Shown: positions 34,176-42,357 of the stretch, piece by piece
Layout of the letters: each line of letters begins with the position of its first letter
Numbering within the stretch: position 1 is the stretch's first letter
Assembly: GCA_003156715.1 (NCBI GenBank)
Contig: PMHO01000010.1
Coordinates: 27,709-76,989 of the forward strand
Origin: Candidatus Tityobacter terrigena
Lineage (GTDB): Bacteria > Vulcanimicrobiota > Vulcanimicrobiia > Vulcanimicrobiales > Vulcanimicrobiaceae
DNA: 49,281 bases
Direction of reading: 5' to 3'
Notes under the pieces: generated by a model
What the model saw: the letters and a program-made list of their open reading frames with translations, nothing else
Databases searched by the model: none
What the model was told of the DNA's origin: nothing
Position numbers and translations under genes: made by a program

Positions 34176-35267
34176 ATGTTAGCTGAATCGTTCGACCGGC
34201 CCCCTGCCAGGCGGCATTTCGCGAGCGACAACAACGCCGGCATCCATCCGCTCGTTCTTGCAGCTATCGCGGCCGCAAACGACGGTCACGTTGCCGGTTA
34301 CGGCGACGACCCCTACACGCAGCGGGCCGAAGCGGCTTTTCGCGCATTACTCGGCGCGCAAGCGCGCGTGTTCTTCACTTTCAATGGCACAGGTGCCAAC
34401 GTCGTCGCGCTGGCCGCCGCGATGCGGCCCTACGAGGCGGTCATCTGCCCGGCCGGCGCTCACCTCAACGTCGACGAGTGCGGCGCCTTCGAGCGCTTCG
34501 CCGGTGCAAAACTGATCGACGTTGCGGTCGAAGACGGCAAGCTGACCCCGCAGCACGTCGAAGCCGCGCTTACCGGTCTAGGCGATCCGCACCACGTGCA
34601 GCCCGCTGCGATTTCCATTTCGCAGGCAACGGAGGTCGGCACCGTCTACACGCTCGGCGAACTGAGGTCGCTCGGCGAGGCGGCGCACCGCCACGGCCTG
34701 CTCTTTCACGTCGACGGTGCGCGGCTGGCGAATGCCGCAGCCGCACTCGGTGTGGAGTTGCGCACCCTCTTGGTGGAGAGCGGCATCGACGTCGCGACGT
34801 TCGGTGGAACCAAGAATGGGCTTGCCTTTGGCGAAGCGATCGTTTTGCCACGCCCCCATGCGCTTTGCGAAGCGCTGCCGTTCGTGCGCAAGCAAGGCGC
34901 GCAACTAGCTTCCAAAATGCGTTTTATCGCGGCTCAGTTCGAGGCGTTGCTCCACCAGGATCTATGGCTGCAGAACGCGCAGCATGCCAACGCGATGGCG
35001 CAGTTGTTGGCGAGCCGAACGGCCGCGCTCGGCGTGCCGTTGGCGTATCCGGTGCAAAGCAACGCCGTCTTCGCGATCCTGCCGCGCGAGGCGATCGAGC
35101 CGCTCCAGCGCGAGCGCTGGTTCTACGAGTGGGACGCCAAGCGCTGCATCGTGCGCTGGATGACCGCTTTCGATACGACCGAAGACGACGTGCACGCCTT
35201 CGCGGACGCGGTCGCCAAGGTCGTTCGAACTACGCCTCCTCTTCCGGAGCAGCGCGCACCGGCTTGA
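34176..35267 (+). CDS. Low-specificity threonine aldolase-like PLP enzyme
   Basis: A 363-residue fold-type I PLP enzyme of the beta-eliminating lyase family (PF01212), probably cleaving threonine to glycine and acetaldehyde. Motifs: SDNNAGIHPLV, AGYGDDPYTQRAE, the HVDGARLANAA aspartate that holds the pyridine nitrogen, and the PLP lysine in FGGTKNG. The ATG 34176-34178 follows a purine-rich GAGAGGAAG about 11 bases upstream and matches the family N-terminus; an upstream in-frame ATG (34116) adds 20 atypical residues. Its 3' end overlaps the opposite-strand NDH-2 gene by 38 bases. Confidence 0.87.
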   Translation: MLAESFDRPPARRHFASDNNAGIHPLVLAAIAAANDGHVAGYGDDPYTQRAEAAFRALLGAQARVFFTFNGTGANVVALAAAMRPYEAVICPAGAHLNVDECGAFERFAGAKLIDVAVEDGKLTPQHVEAALTGLGDPHHVQPAAISISQATEVGTVYTLGELRSLGEAAHRHGLLFHVDGARLANAAAALGVELRTLLVESGIDVATFGGTKNGLAFGEAIVLPRPHALCEALPFVRKQGAQLASKMRFIAAQFEALLHQDLWLQNAQHANAMAQLLASRTAALGVPLAYPVQSNAVFAILPREAIEPLQRERWFYEWDAKRCIVRWMTAFDTTEDDVHAFADAVAKVVRTTPPLPEQRAPA

Positions 35268-36561
35268 GACCCGCCTCGAGGAGCGAATGCAGACGCGCCG
35301 ATTCCGTGTAGACGCGAAGCTCGGAGATGTCGCGCGGGAAGAGGAGGCCGAGCGTCCAGTCGAGCGCCACTCGCACGCGGCGGTCGAGGCCCGGCAAGCG
35401 CAGCAGATAGTACGTGCGCCACAGCATCCACGCCAAGAAACCGGTGAGCAAGAAGCGGCCGCGCAGTCCGGCAACGCCGCGCCGTCCGCCGAGCGACGCC
35501 ATCATTCCGAGCGCGTCGTAGCGGAACGTCTTGGTCGCCGAGCCGCGCAGCGTTGCGGCGATGTTATGCGCCAGCCACGGCCCCTCGCGCAAAGCGTGTT
35601 GCGCCGTGGGCGGATAGGTACCGCCGGCGGGAGCCGGTATGGAAGCGCAGTCGCCCAGCGCCCAAAGGCCCGGGTAGCCGGGCACCGACATGTCGGCGCT
35701 CGTGGGAATCGACCGGCCGCGTCCCGATGCGATCGAAAGCGCCGCGATCGACGGCGACGGTCGCACGCCGGCGCTCCACACGAGCGTCGCGGTCGAAAGG
35801 TGGCGCCCGCCCTTCAACGTCAGGCCATCGTGGTCGGCTTCGGCGACCATCGACTCGAGCAAGACCCTTACGCCGCGTCTGCCGAGCGCGCGGGCACTGT
35901 ACTCGCCCATGCCCGCTTGCAGCTCGGGCAAAAGCTTCTTGCCGCCCTCGACGAGATAGATCTCAACCTCGTGCGGTGCGATCGAACGATAGAAACGGAG
36001 CGTGCTTCGAAAGAGATCGACCATTTCGCCCGCGGCTTCAACGCCCGTAAAGCCCCCGCCGACGAAAACGAACCTCAGAAGCCGTTGGCGTTGCGCGGGA
36101 TCGGCCGTGACGTCGGCCAGCTCGAGCATGGCGATCACGTGGTTCCTCAGACGGTCGGCATCGTCGAGCGTTTTGAGCGGCAAAGCGTGCTCGGCGACGC
36201 CGGGAAGATCGAAGGTCGACGTGACGGCGCCCAGCGCCAGAACCAATTGATCGTACTCGTAGGTGCGGCGCGTACCGAGGATCACGTGCCGGACGGCGAC
36301 CCGCTTCTGCTCGAGGTCGATGGCGTCGACCTCTCCCAGGACGAACTGCGTGCGCCGCAGTTGCGCGCGCACCGGCGTAACGATGTGCCGCGACTCGAGG
36401 TTACCGGAACTAACCTCGGGCAGCATTGGGGTAAAGACCGAGAAGTTCTCGCGGCTAACGAGCGTCAGCTCGGCCTCGCTCGGGCGAAGGAGGCGCTCGA
36501 GCTCGCGCGCCGTGGCGAGACCGGCGAAGCCCCCGCCGAGGATCACTATCCGCGCAGGCAT
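35230..36561 (-). CDS. Type II NADH dehydrogenase-like FAD oxidoreductase
   Basis: A 443-residue flavoprotein of the NDH-2/sulfide:quinone reductase superfamily. FAD site VILGGGFAGLATARE, NAD(P) site FVFVGGGFTGVEAAGE, and the third FAD motif LWALGDCASIP are present, with AQHALREG, typical of NDH-2. The C-terminal part has a hydrophobic segment (LTGFLAWMLWRTYYLLRL) for membrane attachment. No conserved cysteine pair of sulfide:quinone reductase is seen. It probably passes electrons from NADH to quinone without pumping protons. Confidence 0.88.
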   Translation of the reverse strand: MPARIVILGGGFAGLATARELERLLRPSEAELTLVSRENFSVFTPMLPEVSSGNLESRHIVTPVRAQLRRTQFVLGEVDAIDLEQKRVAVRHVILGTRRTYEYDQLVLALGAVTSTFDLPGVAEHALPLKTLDDADRLRNHVIAMLELADVTADPAQRQRLLRFVFVGGGFTGVEAAGEMVDLFRSTLRFYRSIAPHEVEIYLVEGGKKLLPELQAGMGEYSARALGRRGVRVLLESMVAEADHDGLTLKGGRHLSTATLVWSAGVRPSPSIAALSIASGRGRSIPTSADMSVPGYPGLWALGDCASIPAPAGGTYPPTAQHALREGPWLAHNIAATLRGSATKTFRYDALGMMASLGGRRGVAGLRGRFLLTGFLAWMLWRTYYLLRLPGLDRRVRVALDWTLGLLFPRDISELRVYTESARLHSLLEAGLKPVRAAPEEEA

Positions 36562-36605
36562 GCGGCTACTCTTGCATCACGAGATGCGCGCAACGGAACG
36601 TTTCC

Positions 36606-37499
36606 ATGGGGCGCGGCACCTTTGGGGAGTCGTACGCGCCGAAGGCGAAGGTCCGAGTCGTGCAAGAGCAGCCAGCGACTCCGCCCGTCTACGAAGGCCA
36701 ATACATCCCGCCACCGCAGCGCGCGCCCGGCAGCGGCTGGCAAAAGGGAGCCGGCGGCGCAGCCGTGGGTCTGGCGCTCTTGCTCGCGAAATTCAAGACG
36801 CTCGCCTTCTCCCTCTTGTACTTCAAATCGTTCTTTTTCAGCGCCCTTTCGCTGCTGGTTTCGGTCTGGTTTTACGCGCTGTTTTGGGGTTGGCGCTTTG
36901 CGCTCGTTTTCGTTTTGCTCATCCTGGTGCACGAATTGGGTCACGCGCTCTTCATGCGCATGCTCGGCATCCCCGCCTCCATGCCGTACTTCATTCCCGG
37001 CATGGGTGCGCTGATCGCGCTCAAGGGGCGCCCCGCGTCCGCGCTCGACGAAGCGTACATTGCACTAGGCGGCCCGTTGATGGGGACGGTCGGGGCGCTG
37101 GGATGTTTTCTGTACGGTCAAGCGACGGGCTCGAACTTCTGGATAGCGTGCGCTTACACGGGCTTTTTCCTCAACCTCTTCAACTTGTTTCCGACGCTCC
37201 CGCTCGACGGGGGCCGCATCGCGGGGGCCATCTCGCCGCGCATTTGGATCTTCGGGCTGATCGCGATCGTGGTCGCGGCCATTGCCTTCCACTGGTGGAA
37301 TCCGCTGATCCTCATCCTGATCGTGCTGAGCTTCCCGCAAGCGATCGCGGCCTGGCGCGGCAAGATCGACACGCGCTACTATGCGCTCACGGCGGCGCAA
37401 CGCGGCGGCGTCGCCTTCTCGTACTTCGCGCTGGCCGCGTTCCTCTTCGCATTCATGCTGGAGTCGCACGTCGGCGTTCCGAGGCCCGCGATCTCCTAA
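36606..37499 (+). CDS. Site-2 protease family (M50) metallopeptidase
   Basis: A 297-residue membrane protein with the zinc motif HELGH (LVHELGHALF) in one span and the second motif LPLDGGRIAGA near residue 200. About 6-7 spans. A proline-rich N-terminal segment of about 45 residues (YIPPPQRAPGSGW) precedes the first helix. No PDZ or CBS domain. It resembles the stand-alone M50 group whose substrates are mostly unknown. Divergent from NDH-2 with 44 bases between. Its stop abuts the next start (TAAATG). Confidence 0.86.
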   Translation: MGRGTFGESYAPKAKVRVVQEQPATPPVYEGQYIPPPQRAPGSGWQKGAGGAAVGLALLLAKFKTLAFSLLYFKSFFFSALSLLVSVWFYALFWGWRFALVFVLLILVHELGHALFMRMLGIPASMPYFIPGMGALIALKGRPASALDEAYIALGGPLMGTVGALGCFLYGQATGSNFWIACAYTGFFLNLFNLFPTLPLDGGRIAGAISPRIWIFGLIAIVVAAIAFHWWNPLILILIVLSFPQAIAAWRGKIDTRYYALTAAQRGGVAFSYFALAAFLFAFMLESHVGVPRPAIS

Positions 37500-38939
37500 A
37501 TGCGCTCGTTGGCGCTCGCGGGCGCACTCGTGGCGCTCGGGATCGCATTCTTTGCCGTCCGCCCCGCGCGGACGCCGGGGCCGGTCATGCGAGACTTCGA
37601 GGCATACTACGCGGCCGGCTCGTCACGCTTGGCGGGCGACGACCCCTATTCGCGCGAGATCTGGCGCGCCGAGCGCCGGGTGCCGGGGGTCATCGCTTCG
37701 CGCGACGAGCTGCTGCCCTTCGCCGGTCCGCCCTTTGGCTTGCCGCTCTGGGAAATGCTTGCCCAGCTCGACTACGCCCACGCGACGCTGGTTTGGGGCG
37801 TGGTCCTAGCGCTCGGATTCGTGACACTTGGCCTCGGGAGTCTCGCTATCGCAAGCGGTCCGATTCCGCCGCGAGAGTGGCTCGCGGTGCTCGTTCTCGG
37901 CGGCGCATTCGGCCCGCTTACGAGCGGTATGGCGCTCGGGCAGGTAGCCGTCGTGGCCAGCGCCGCGACGGTCGGAACGCTGCTCCTCCTGCGCCTGCGC
38001 AACCTTCTGCCCGCGGCTTTTTGCGCGTCGCTGGCGGCCCTGCAGCCCAACATCGGCATCACCCTCGCCGCCGCCCTCCGCGATCGGCGCACGGCCATCG
38101 CGCTTGGGTTCGCCGCGACGATCGCCGTGGGCGGCTCGGCCCTGGAGCTCGGTGGATTCGCGCCGCTGCTGCGCTACCTCGCGCTCCTTGGCGAACATGC
38201 CGGCGCCGAGCGCTTCATCGCAATTCAGACGACGCCGAGTGCGGTCGCGCGCGCCCTCGGAGCGGATGAACGGGTCGCACAGACGATCGCGATCGCCCTC
38301 GCCGTCGCGGTGCTCGTCGCGCTCGTCGCCCAGTGTCTCTCGCGGCGCTACGACCAAGCCGGGTGTGTCGCACTTGCCTGCGCCGCCGTACCGCTGGCCT
38401 TGCCGTTCGCGCACGAACACGACTTCACGATTGCGTTTTTGCCCGCCGTCGTTTGTTTGCGGCGCGCCTCCGGCGCGTGGCGCGTGTGGTCCGTGGCGGC
38501 CACGCTAGCCGTTGCAGTCGACTGGCTTGGTCTCGCACAACGGCCGAGCGGCTTGCCTGCGACCCTTTGGCTCGCGCTCGCGGCGGCCCTCGCCGCCTTC
38601 GCGCTGATTCCATGGAATCCACGGCCGCTGCACCTGCTCGCGCTGCTGGCTGCGCCGGGAGCCGTGGCGCTGGCGGACGCGCTCGCCGTCGCGCATCCCC
38701 TAGCAGTCTGGCCCGATGCCCTGCCGCGTGTCTTTCACGCGGCGTTGACCCTCGCGCCGGCCGAGGTCTGGCGTCAAGAACAACTTGCGAGCGGCATTGC
38801 GCGTCTCGACCCCGTCTGGGGCGCGTTACGGCTCGTGCCGCTCGCCGGATGTGCCGTTTTGTGGTCGATCGCGAGCTTTAGCCTTCGGCCCCGTCCCGCG
38901 AATGTGCCGCCGGCCGCGCGCGCGTCGGGACCGCGTTAA
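37500..38939 (+). CDS. GT87/DUF2029-like membrane glycosyltransferase
   Basis: A 479-residue membrane protein with about 11-12 spans. The first extracytoplasmic loop has acidic residues, VMRDFEAYYAAGSSRLAGD, followed by DDPYSRE, typical of DUF2029/GT87 polyprenol-phosphate-dependent mannosyl or arabinosyl transferases, and GMALGQVAVV matches the conserved 'xGQxn' segment. The sugar and acceptor are unknown. It is coupled to the M50 gene. Its stop lies within the TTAA shared with the opposite-strand cytochrome stop. Confidence 0.72.
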   Translation: MRSLALAGALVALGIAFFAVRPARTPGPVMRDFEAYYAAGSSRLAGDDPYSREIWRAERRVPGVIASRDELLPFAGPPFGLPLWEMLAQLDYAHATLVWGVVLALGFVTLGLGSLAIASGPIPPREWLAVLVLGGAFGPLTSGMALGQVAVVASAATVGTLLLLRLRNLLPAAFCASLAALQPNIGITLAAALRDRRTAIALGFAATIAVGGSALELGGFAPLLRYLALLGEHAGAERFIAIQTTPSAVARALGADERVAQTIAIALAVAVLVALVAQCLSRRYDQAGCVALACAAVPLALPFAHEHDFTIAFLPAVVCLRRASGAWRVWSVAATLAVAVDWLGLAQRPSGLPATLWLALAAALAAFALIPWNPRPLHLLALLAAPGAVALADALAVAHPLAVWPDALPRVFHAALTLAPAEVWRQEQLASGIARLDPVWGALRLVPLAGCAVLWSIASFSLRPRPANVPPAARASGPR

Positions 38940-39478
38940 GGGCTCGCCGCCGTTGCTGCGCTCGGAATCTTCTTCCATTCGGCGTCGACCTGCGGGTCGA
39001 GCTTGTCCATTCGCTTGAGAAACATGGCGAGCTTCCAGATGTCCGCGTCGGAGAGCGTCGCGCCGAACGACGGCATCGCGGTGTAGCGAATACCGTGCTT
39101 CACCTTCCAGAACGTCTCGCTTTCCGGATCGTCTTCCACGCCATCCTTCGCTAGCGCGGGGGAGCGGATGTAGAAGCCCTTTGCGGGATTCGATTGCTTG
39201 GCGTCGGCCGCTCCGTGGCAGACCGCGCAGTTCGCGCCGTACAGGTGCACGCCTGCGATCAGGTTGTCGTCACTCGCTTGGAGGGGATTCTGCAAATCCT
39301 TGCTGCCGCGCGCGATCGCCGCTTCCAGCGAGGCGTGCGCGAGCCATCGTTCGATGCGATTCGGCTTGGAGTCGGCGTTGGCAGGTACGAGGCCGCTCTG
39401 GACGGCACCGAACGCTAGACCGATCAACAGCGCGAGCGCGAAGATGCATCCGTTGACGAAACCGCCGAAGCCTCGCAC
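38936..39478 (-). CDS. Membrane-anchored class I cytochrome c
   Basis: A 180-residue protein with an N-terminal hydrophobic anchor (CIFALALLIGLAFGAV) and one c-type haem site, CAVCH (Cys84, Cys87, His88). The YTAMPSFGATLSDADIW segment supplies the distal methionine and matches small cytochromes of the cytochrome cbb3/c551 group. It likely carries electrons on the periplasmic face. No oxidase or reductase is adjacent. Start GTG 39476-39478. It ends on the TTAA shared with the convergent gene. Confidence 0.86.
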   Translation of the reverse strand: MRGFGGFVNGCIFALALLIGLAFGAVQSGLVPANADSKPNRIERWLAHASLEAAIARGSKDLQNPLQASDDNLIAGVHLYGANCAVCHGAADAKQSNPAKGFYIRSPALAKDGVEDDPESETFWKVKHGIRYTAMPSFGATLSDADIWKLAMFLKRMDKLDPQVDAEWKKIPSAATAASP

Positions 39479-39493
39479 CGCTAGCGGGACACG

Positions 39494-41134
39494 CTAGATA
39501 TCGACCTGCATGACGTCATCGAACGGCGCCACGGGGTTGGGGTGAAAGTTCTTGAGGTCGTCGTTGAAGGCATAGATCTGCCGGCGCGCATCGAGAACCA
39601 CCGTCGGCGCGTCTTGTGCGATCTGGCGCTGAATGAACGCCAGATCTTTTGCGCGCGCGACGGGGTCGTAGCTAAGCCGGGTTCGATCGATCGCGGCCGT
39701 GACGGCGCGGTTGCAGTAGCGCAAGTCGTTCTGTCCGTTGGGCGGAAAGCGCGCGCAGGAGTAGAGGTTGGCGAGGTCTTGATTTGGATCGCCGCCCCAC
39801 GCGAAGTTGGTTACGTCGAACTTGCCGCCGAGCACGATGCCTCCGCTCGGCGCGGGTGCGAAGAAGATTGCGGCCAAATAGTGTCTGACCGACAGCTCGA
39901 CGCCAAGCTGTTGCCACCAGCTTCGGATGAGCTCGATCTGAAGGTCCGTGTCCGGCAGCCCGACGCCGGTCGCGAAATCGAGGCTTAAACGCACGCCGTC
40001 CTTTTGGCGGATTCCGCCGGGACCCGGTCCCCGCTTCCAGCCGGCCGCGTCGAGCATCGCGTTGGCGCGCTGTAAGTCGAAGGGCGCGAGCGGTACGTCG
40101 ACGTGATACTGGCTGGCCGGCGGGACCACCGACTCTTGAACGATGTAGATGCCGAAACGAACCTTCTGGTCGATCACGTTGCGGTCGATGCCCATGCGCA
40201 AGGCTTGGCGAACCAGCGGATCGCGCAGCGCCGGGTGCGCCGTGTTAAAGTCGAGGTGATCGTAGAAAAAACTCGGCGTCATAAAGATCTTCGTACTTGG
40301 AATCTGCCGGAGCTCGCTCACGTAATGCGGCGAGACCGGAACCCACAGATCGAGCTCGTGCGTTTTCATCTGCTCGAGCACCGTGTCGCGGCTCGGGATG
40401 ATCTTGAAAATGACGCGTTGGAGCTTCGGCGTGCCGCGCCAATAAAGCGGGTTGGGGACCAGCGTGACGACGTCACCCCGCTTCCAACTCTCGTACTTGA
40501 AGGGACCGATACCGACCGGCAGCGCGTTGTAGGGCACGTCGTTGAGGTTCTTGTAACCCTGCAAGAGATGCTTGGGGAGGATCGCCGGATTGGCCCCGGC
40601 GGTCGAGAAAAAGGTAACCGCAAAAGACGAATAGGGTCGCGACAAGTGATAGACGACCGTGTACTTGTCGGGCTCGCCGATCTTGGAAATCAACTCCCAG
40701 CCGTCCCGGCTGACGACGTTGTTCTGCGGATTGAGAACCTGTTGCGTCGAGAAAACGACGTCGTCGGCGGTGAACGGGACGCCGTCGGCCCACTTGACGC
40801 CGCGCCGCAGGTGCCACGTGATCGTCTTACCGTCTTTCCCGATTCCGCCGTTCGCCAGGCTGGGCACCTCGGTGCAAAGCTCGGGGACCGTCGGTGCGGA
40901 GCGTGCGTCCGTGCGGATCAGCCAGGCCATCGTCAACTGGGAAAGATCGGCAACGACGGCCTGCGTTCCGATCAGCGGGTTGAGCCCGAAGATGTCCTCG
41001 GCCTCCGCGAAACGCAGCACGTGCGGCTGCGTGAACGCGTGACGTTCGGAGGTGCCTCCGCCCGTGCCGACCTTGGTGCAAGCCGGCGAGGCCATGCACA
41101 GCGCCAGCAGCAGCAGCCACGCGCGAGGGCGCAT
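39494..41134 (-). CDS. Extracellular solute-binding lipoprotein, family 5 (peptide/nickel type)
   Basis: A 546-residue substrate-binding protein of the SBP_bac_5 family (DppA/OppA type). The ATG at 41132-41134 has GGGAAGGGA just upstream and gives a lipoprotein signal (LLLLALCMASPAC). Motifs: TITWHLRRGVKWADGVPFT, DVVFSTQQVL and GIGPFKYESW. Oligopeptides or a related ligand are likely. No permease or ATPase gene is adjacent, so its partners are elsewhere or it acts alone. It lies 15 bases upstream of the cytochrome gene on the same strand. Confidence 0.88.
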   Translation of the reverse strand: MRPRAWLLLLALCMASPACTKVGTGGGTSERHAFTQPHVLRFAEAEDIFGLNPLIGTQAVVADLSQLTMAWLIRTDARSAPTVPELCTEVPSLANGGIGKDGKTITWHLRRGVKWADGVPFTADDVVFSTQQVLNPQNNVVSRDGWELISKIGEPDKYTVVYHLSRPYSSFAVTFFSTAGANPAILPKHLLQGYKNLNDVPYNALPVGIGPFKYESWKRGDVVTLVPNPLYWRGTPKLQRVIFKIIPSRDTVLEQMKTHELDLWVPVSPHYVSELRQIPSTKIFMTPSFFYDHLDFNTAHPALRDPLVRQALRMGIDRNVIDQKVRFGIYIVQESVVPPASQYHVDVPLAPFDLQRANAMLDAAGWKRGPGPGGIRQKDGVRLSLDFATGVGLPDTDLQIELIRSWWQQLGVELSVRHYLAAIFFAPAPSGGIVLGGKFDVTNFAWGGDPNQDLANLYSCARFPPNGQNDLRYCNRAVTAAIDRTRLSYDPVARAKDLAFIQRQIAQDAPTVVLDARRQIYAFNDDLKNFHPNPVAPFDDVMQVDI

Positions 41135-41182
41135 TCGTCCCTTCCCGTTATCCACGTTAGGGCGCTTCGGCGTCAACGAACT

Positions 41183-42313
41183 TCACGCGCGCAGTTCCTC
41201 CGGATCGACGCCGCGCAACCGGTAAAACTCGGCAAAAGCCAAGGGTGAGATCTCCGAGGGCTTAATTTCGCTGCGGCCGCCCCAGAAGACGTTGGTGTAG
41301 CCGATCTCGATTCCCGCCTCGCTCAGATGCTGGTCGATGGCGGCTTTGTGCGCGAGCAGCAGTGCTTTGTCGAGCCCATGGGCGACGCCCATCACATTGA
41401 CCGAGCGAAACTCGGGACCGCCCTCGCGCCAGTACGCGTGCGTCATGATGTGATGACGGCCGACCTCGCGCCCGGCGGCGATCTCGCGGCCAGGCGCGAC
41501 CTGCCAGTGGAAAAGGGCGTTGTAGCGCGTGACGGGCTGGTTTCCGGCCGTTGCCTTGACGTGCTCGAGAAAGGTCGAGAAGCGCCCGATCACGCCGCGT
41601 GCGTGCAACGATTCGGCCACGGCATAGAAGCGCTCGAGGGAAACGTTCGCCTCGGCGGCGCGCCGGCGCCACAGATCGCGCTCGAGCTCGTCGACGGCGA
41701 ACTCGCGTTTGAGCGCTGCCAGAACGTGCCATTCGGCCGCGGAAAGTTCGACTATCCGCGTATCGAGAACGTCGGCGAGTTGTTCGGAGCGGCTGCCGGG
41801 CTCGAGCGCACGGCGCCGGACGTGCCCGACGCCGAGCGCAAAGAGGCGCTTTGCGGGCATCAGTTGGAAGCGTTCGGCTCCGACTGCGGCGCGCAGGTGT
41901 TCGGCATGTTTCTCGAGCGAATATCCTTGCGGGACCTTCAGCGTGGTCCAGAGGCGGTAGCGCGAACCCGGTGTTGCCGGGTCGGCCGTGCGTACGACGA
42001 CGTGACCCGAGAAGGGATCCTCGCGGAACATGAAATCGAACGCCGCATCCAATCGCTCGGGCGCAATTTGCCATGCGACGAGCGCGCCGTGGGCGAGGTT
42101 GGTGGCGAGCAGCGTCTGGCGAACGCGCCGGATCGTCCCAGCCTTCAACATCGCTTTGATGCGGCCCATCACGGTCTCGACGTCGACCCCCGAAGCGAGC
42201 GCAATTGCACCGAACGGATCGCGTACGAAGCCGCTGACGCGATCCTCCGACACGCGCAGTATCGCGGCGTTGAGCGGGTCGTCGACCCCGACCGGAACCT
42301 CGGCTACGTCCAC
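41183..42313 (-). CDS. Two-repeat Lrp/AsnC-like protein resembling a fused AhbA-AhbB siroheme decarboxylase
   Basis: A 376-residue protein built of two Lrp/AsnC-like units, each with a winged-helix part (first: NAAILRVSEDRVSGF; second: SAAEWHVLAALKREF) and an alpha-beta part. The alpha-beta parts carry AWQIAPERL, GHVVVRTADP and YRLWTTLKVPQG in unit one, and HIMTHAYWREGG and VNVMGVAHG in unit two. This pattern resembles NirDLGH/AhbAB siroheme decarboxylases more than DNA-binding Lrp, where a single unit is usual. Normally AhbA and AhbB are separate. No haem genes are near. Start GTG 42311-42313, 44 bases after the TolC stop. Confidence 0.6.
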   Translation of the reverse strand: MDVAEVPVGVDDPLNAAILRVSEDRVSGFVRDPFGAIALASGVDVETVMGRIKAMLKAGTIRRVRQTLLATNLAHGALVAWQIAPERLDAAFDFMFREDPFSGHVVVRTADPATPGSRYRLWTTLKVPQGYSLEKHAEHLRAAVGAERFQLMPAKRLFALGVGHVRRRALEPGSRSEQLADVLDTRIVELSAAEWHVLAALKREFAVDELERDLWRRRAAEANVSLERFYAVAESLHARGVIGRFSTFLEHVKATAGNQPVTRYNALFHWQVAPGREIAAGREVGRHHIMTHAYWREGGPEFRSVNVMGVAHGLDKALLLAHKAAIDQHLSEAGIEIGYTNVFWGGRSEIKPSEISPLAFAEFYRLRGVDPEELRA

Positions 42314-42357
42314 CGGGCGAAGCTTTGGTGCCGTACTGGGGAAACCTCCGCGGGCAA

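Noticed and set aside
41183..42313. Simple Lrp/AsnC transcription regulator
   Set aside because: Two full units and decarboxylase-like motifs argue against a standard single-unit regulator, although DNA binding is not excluded.
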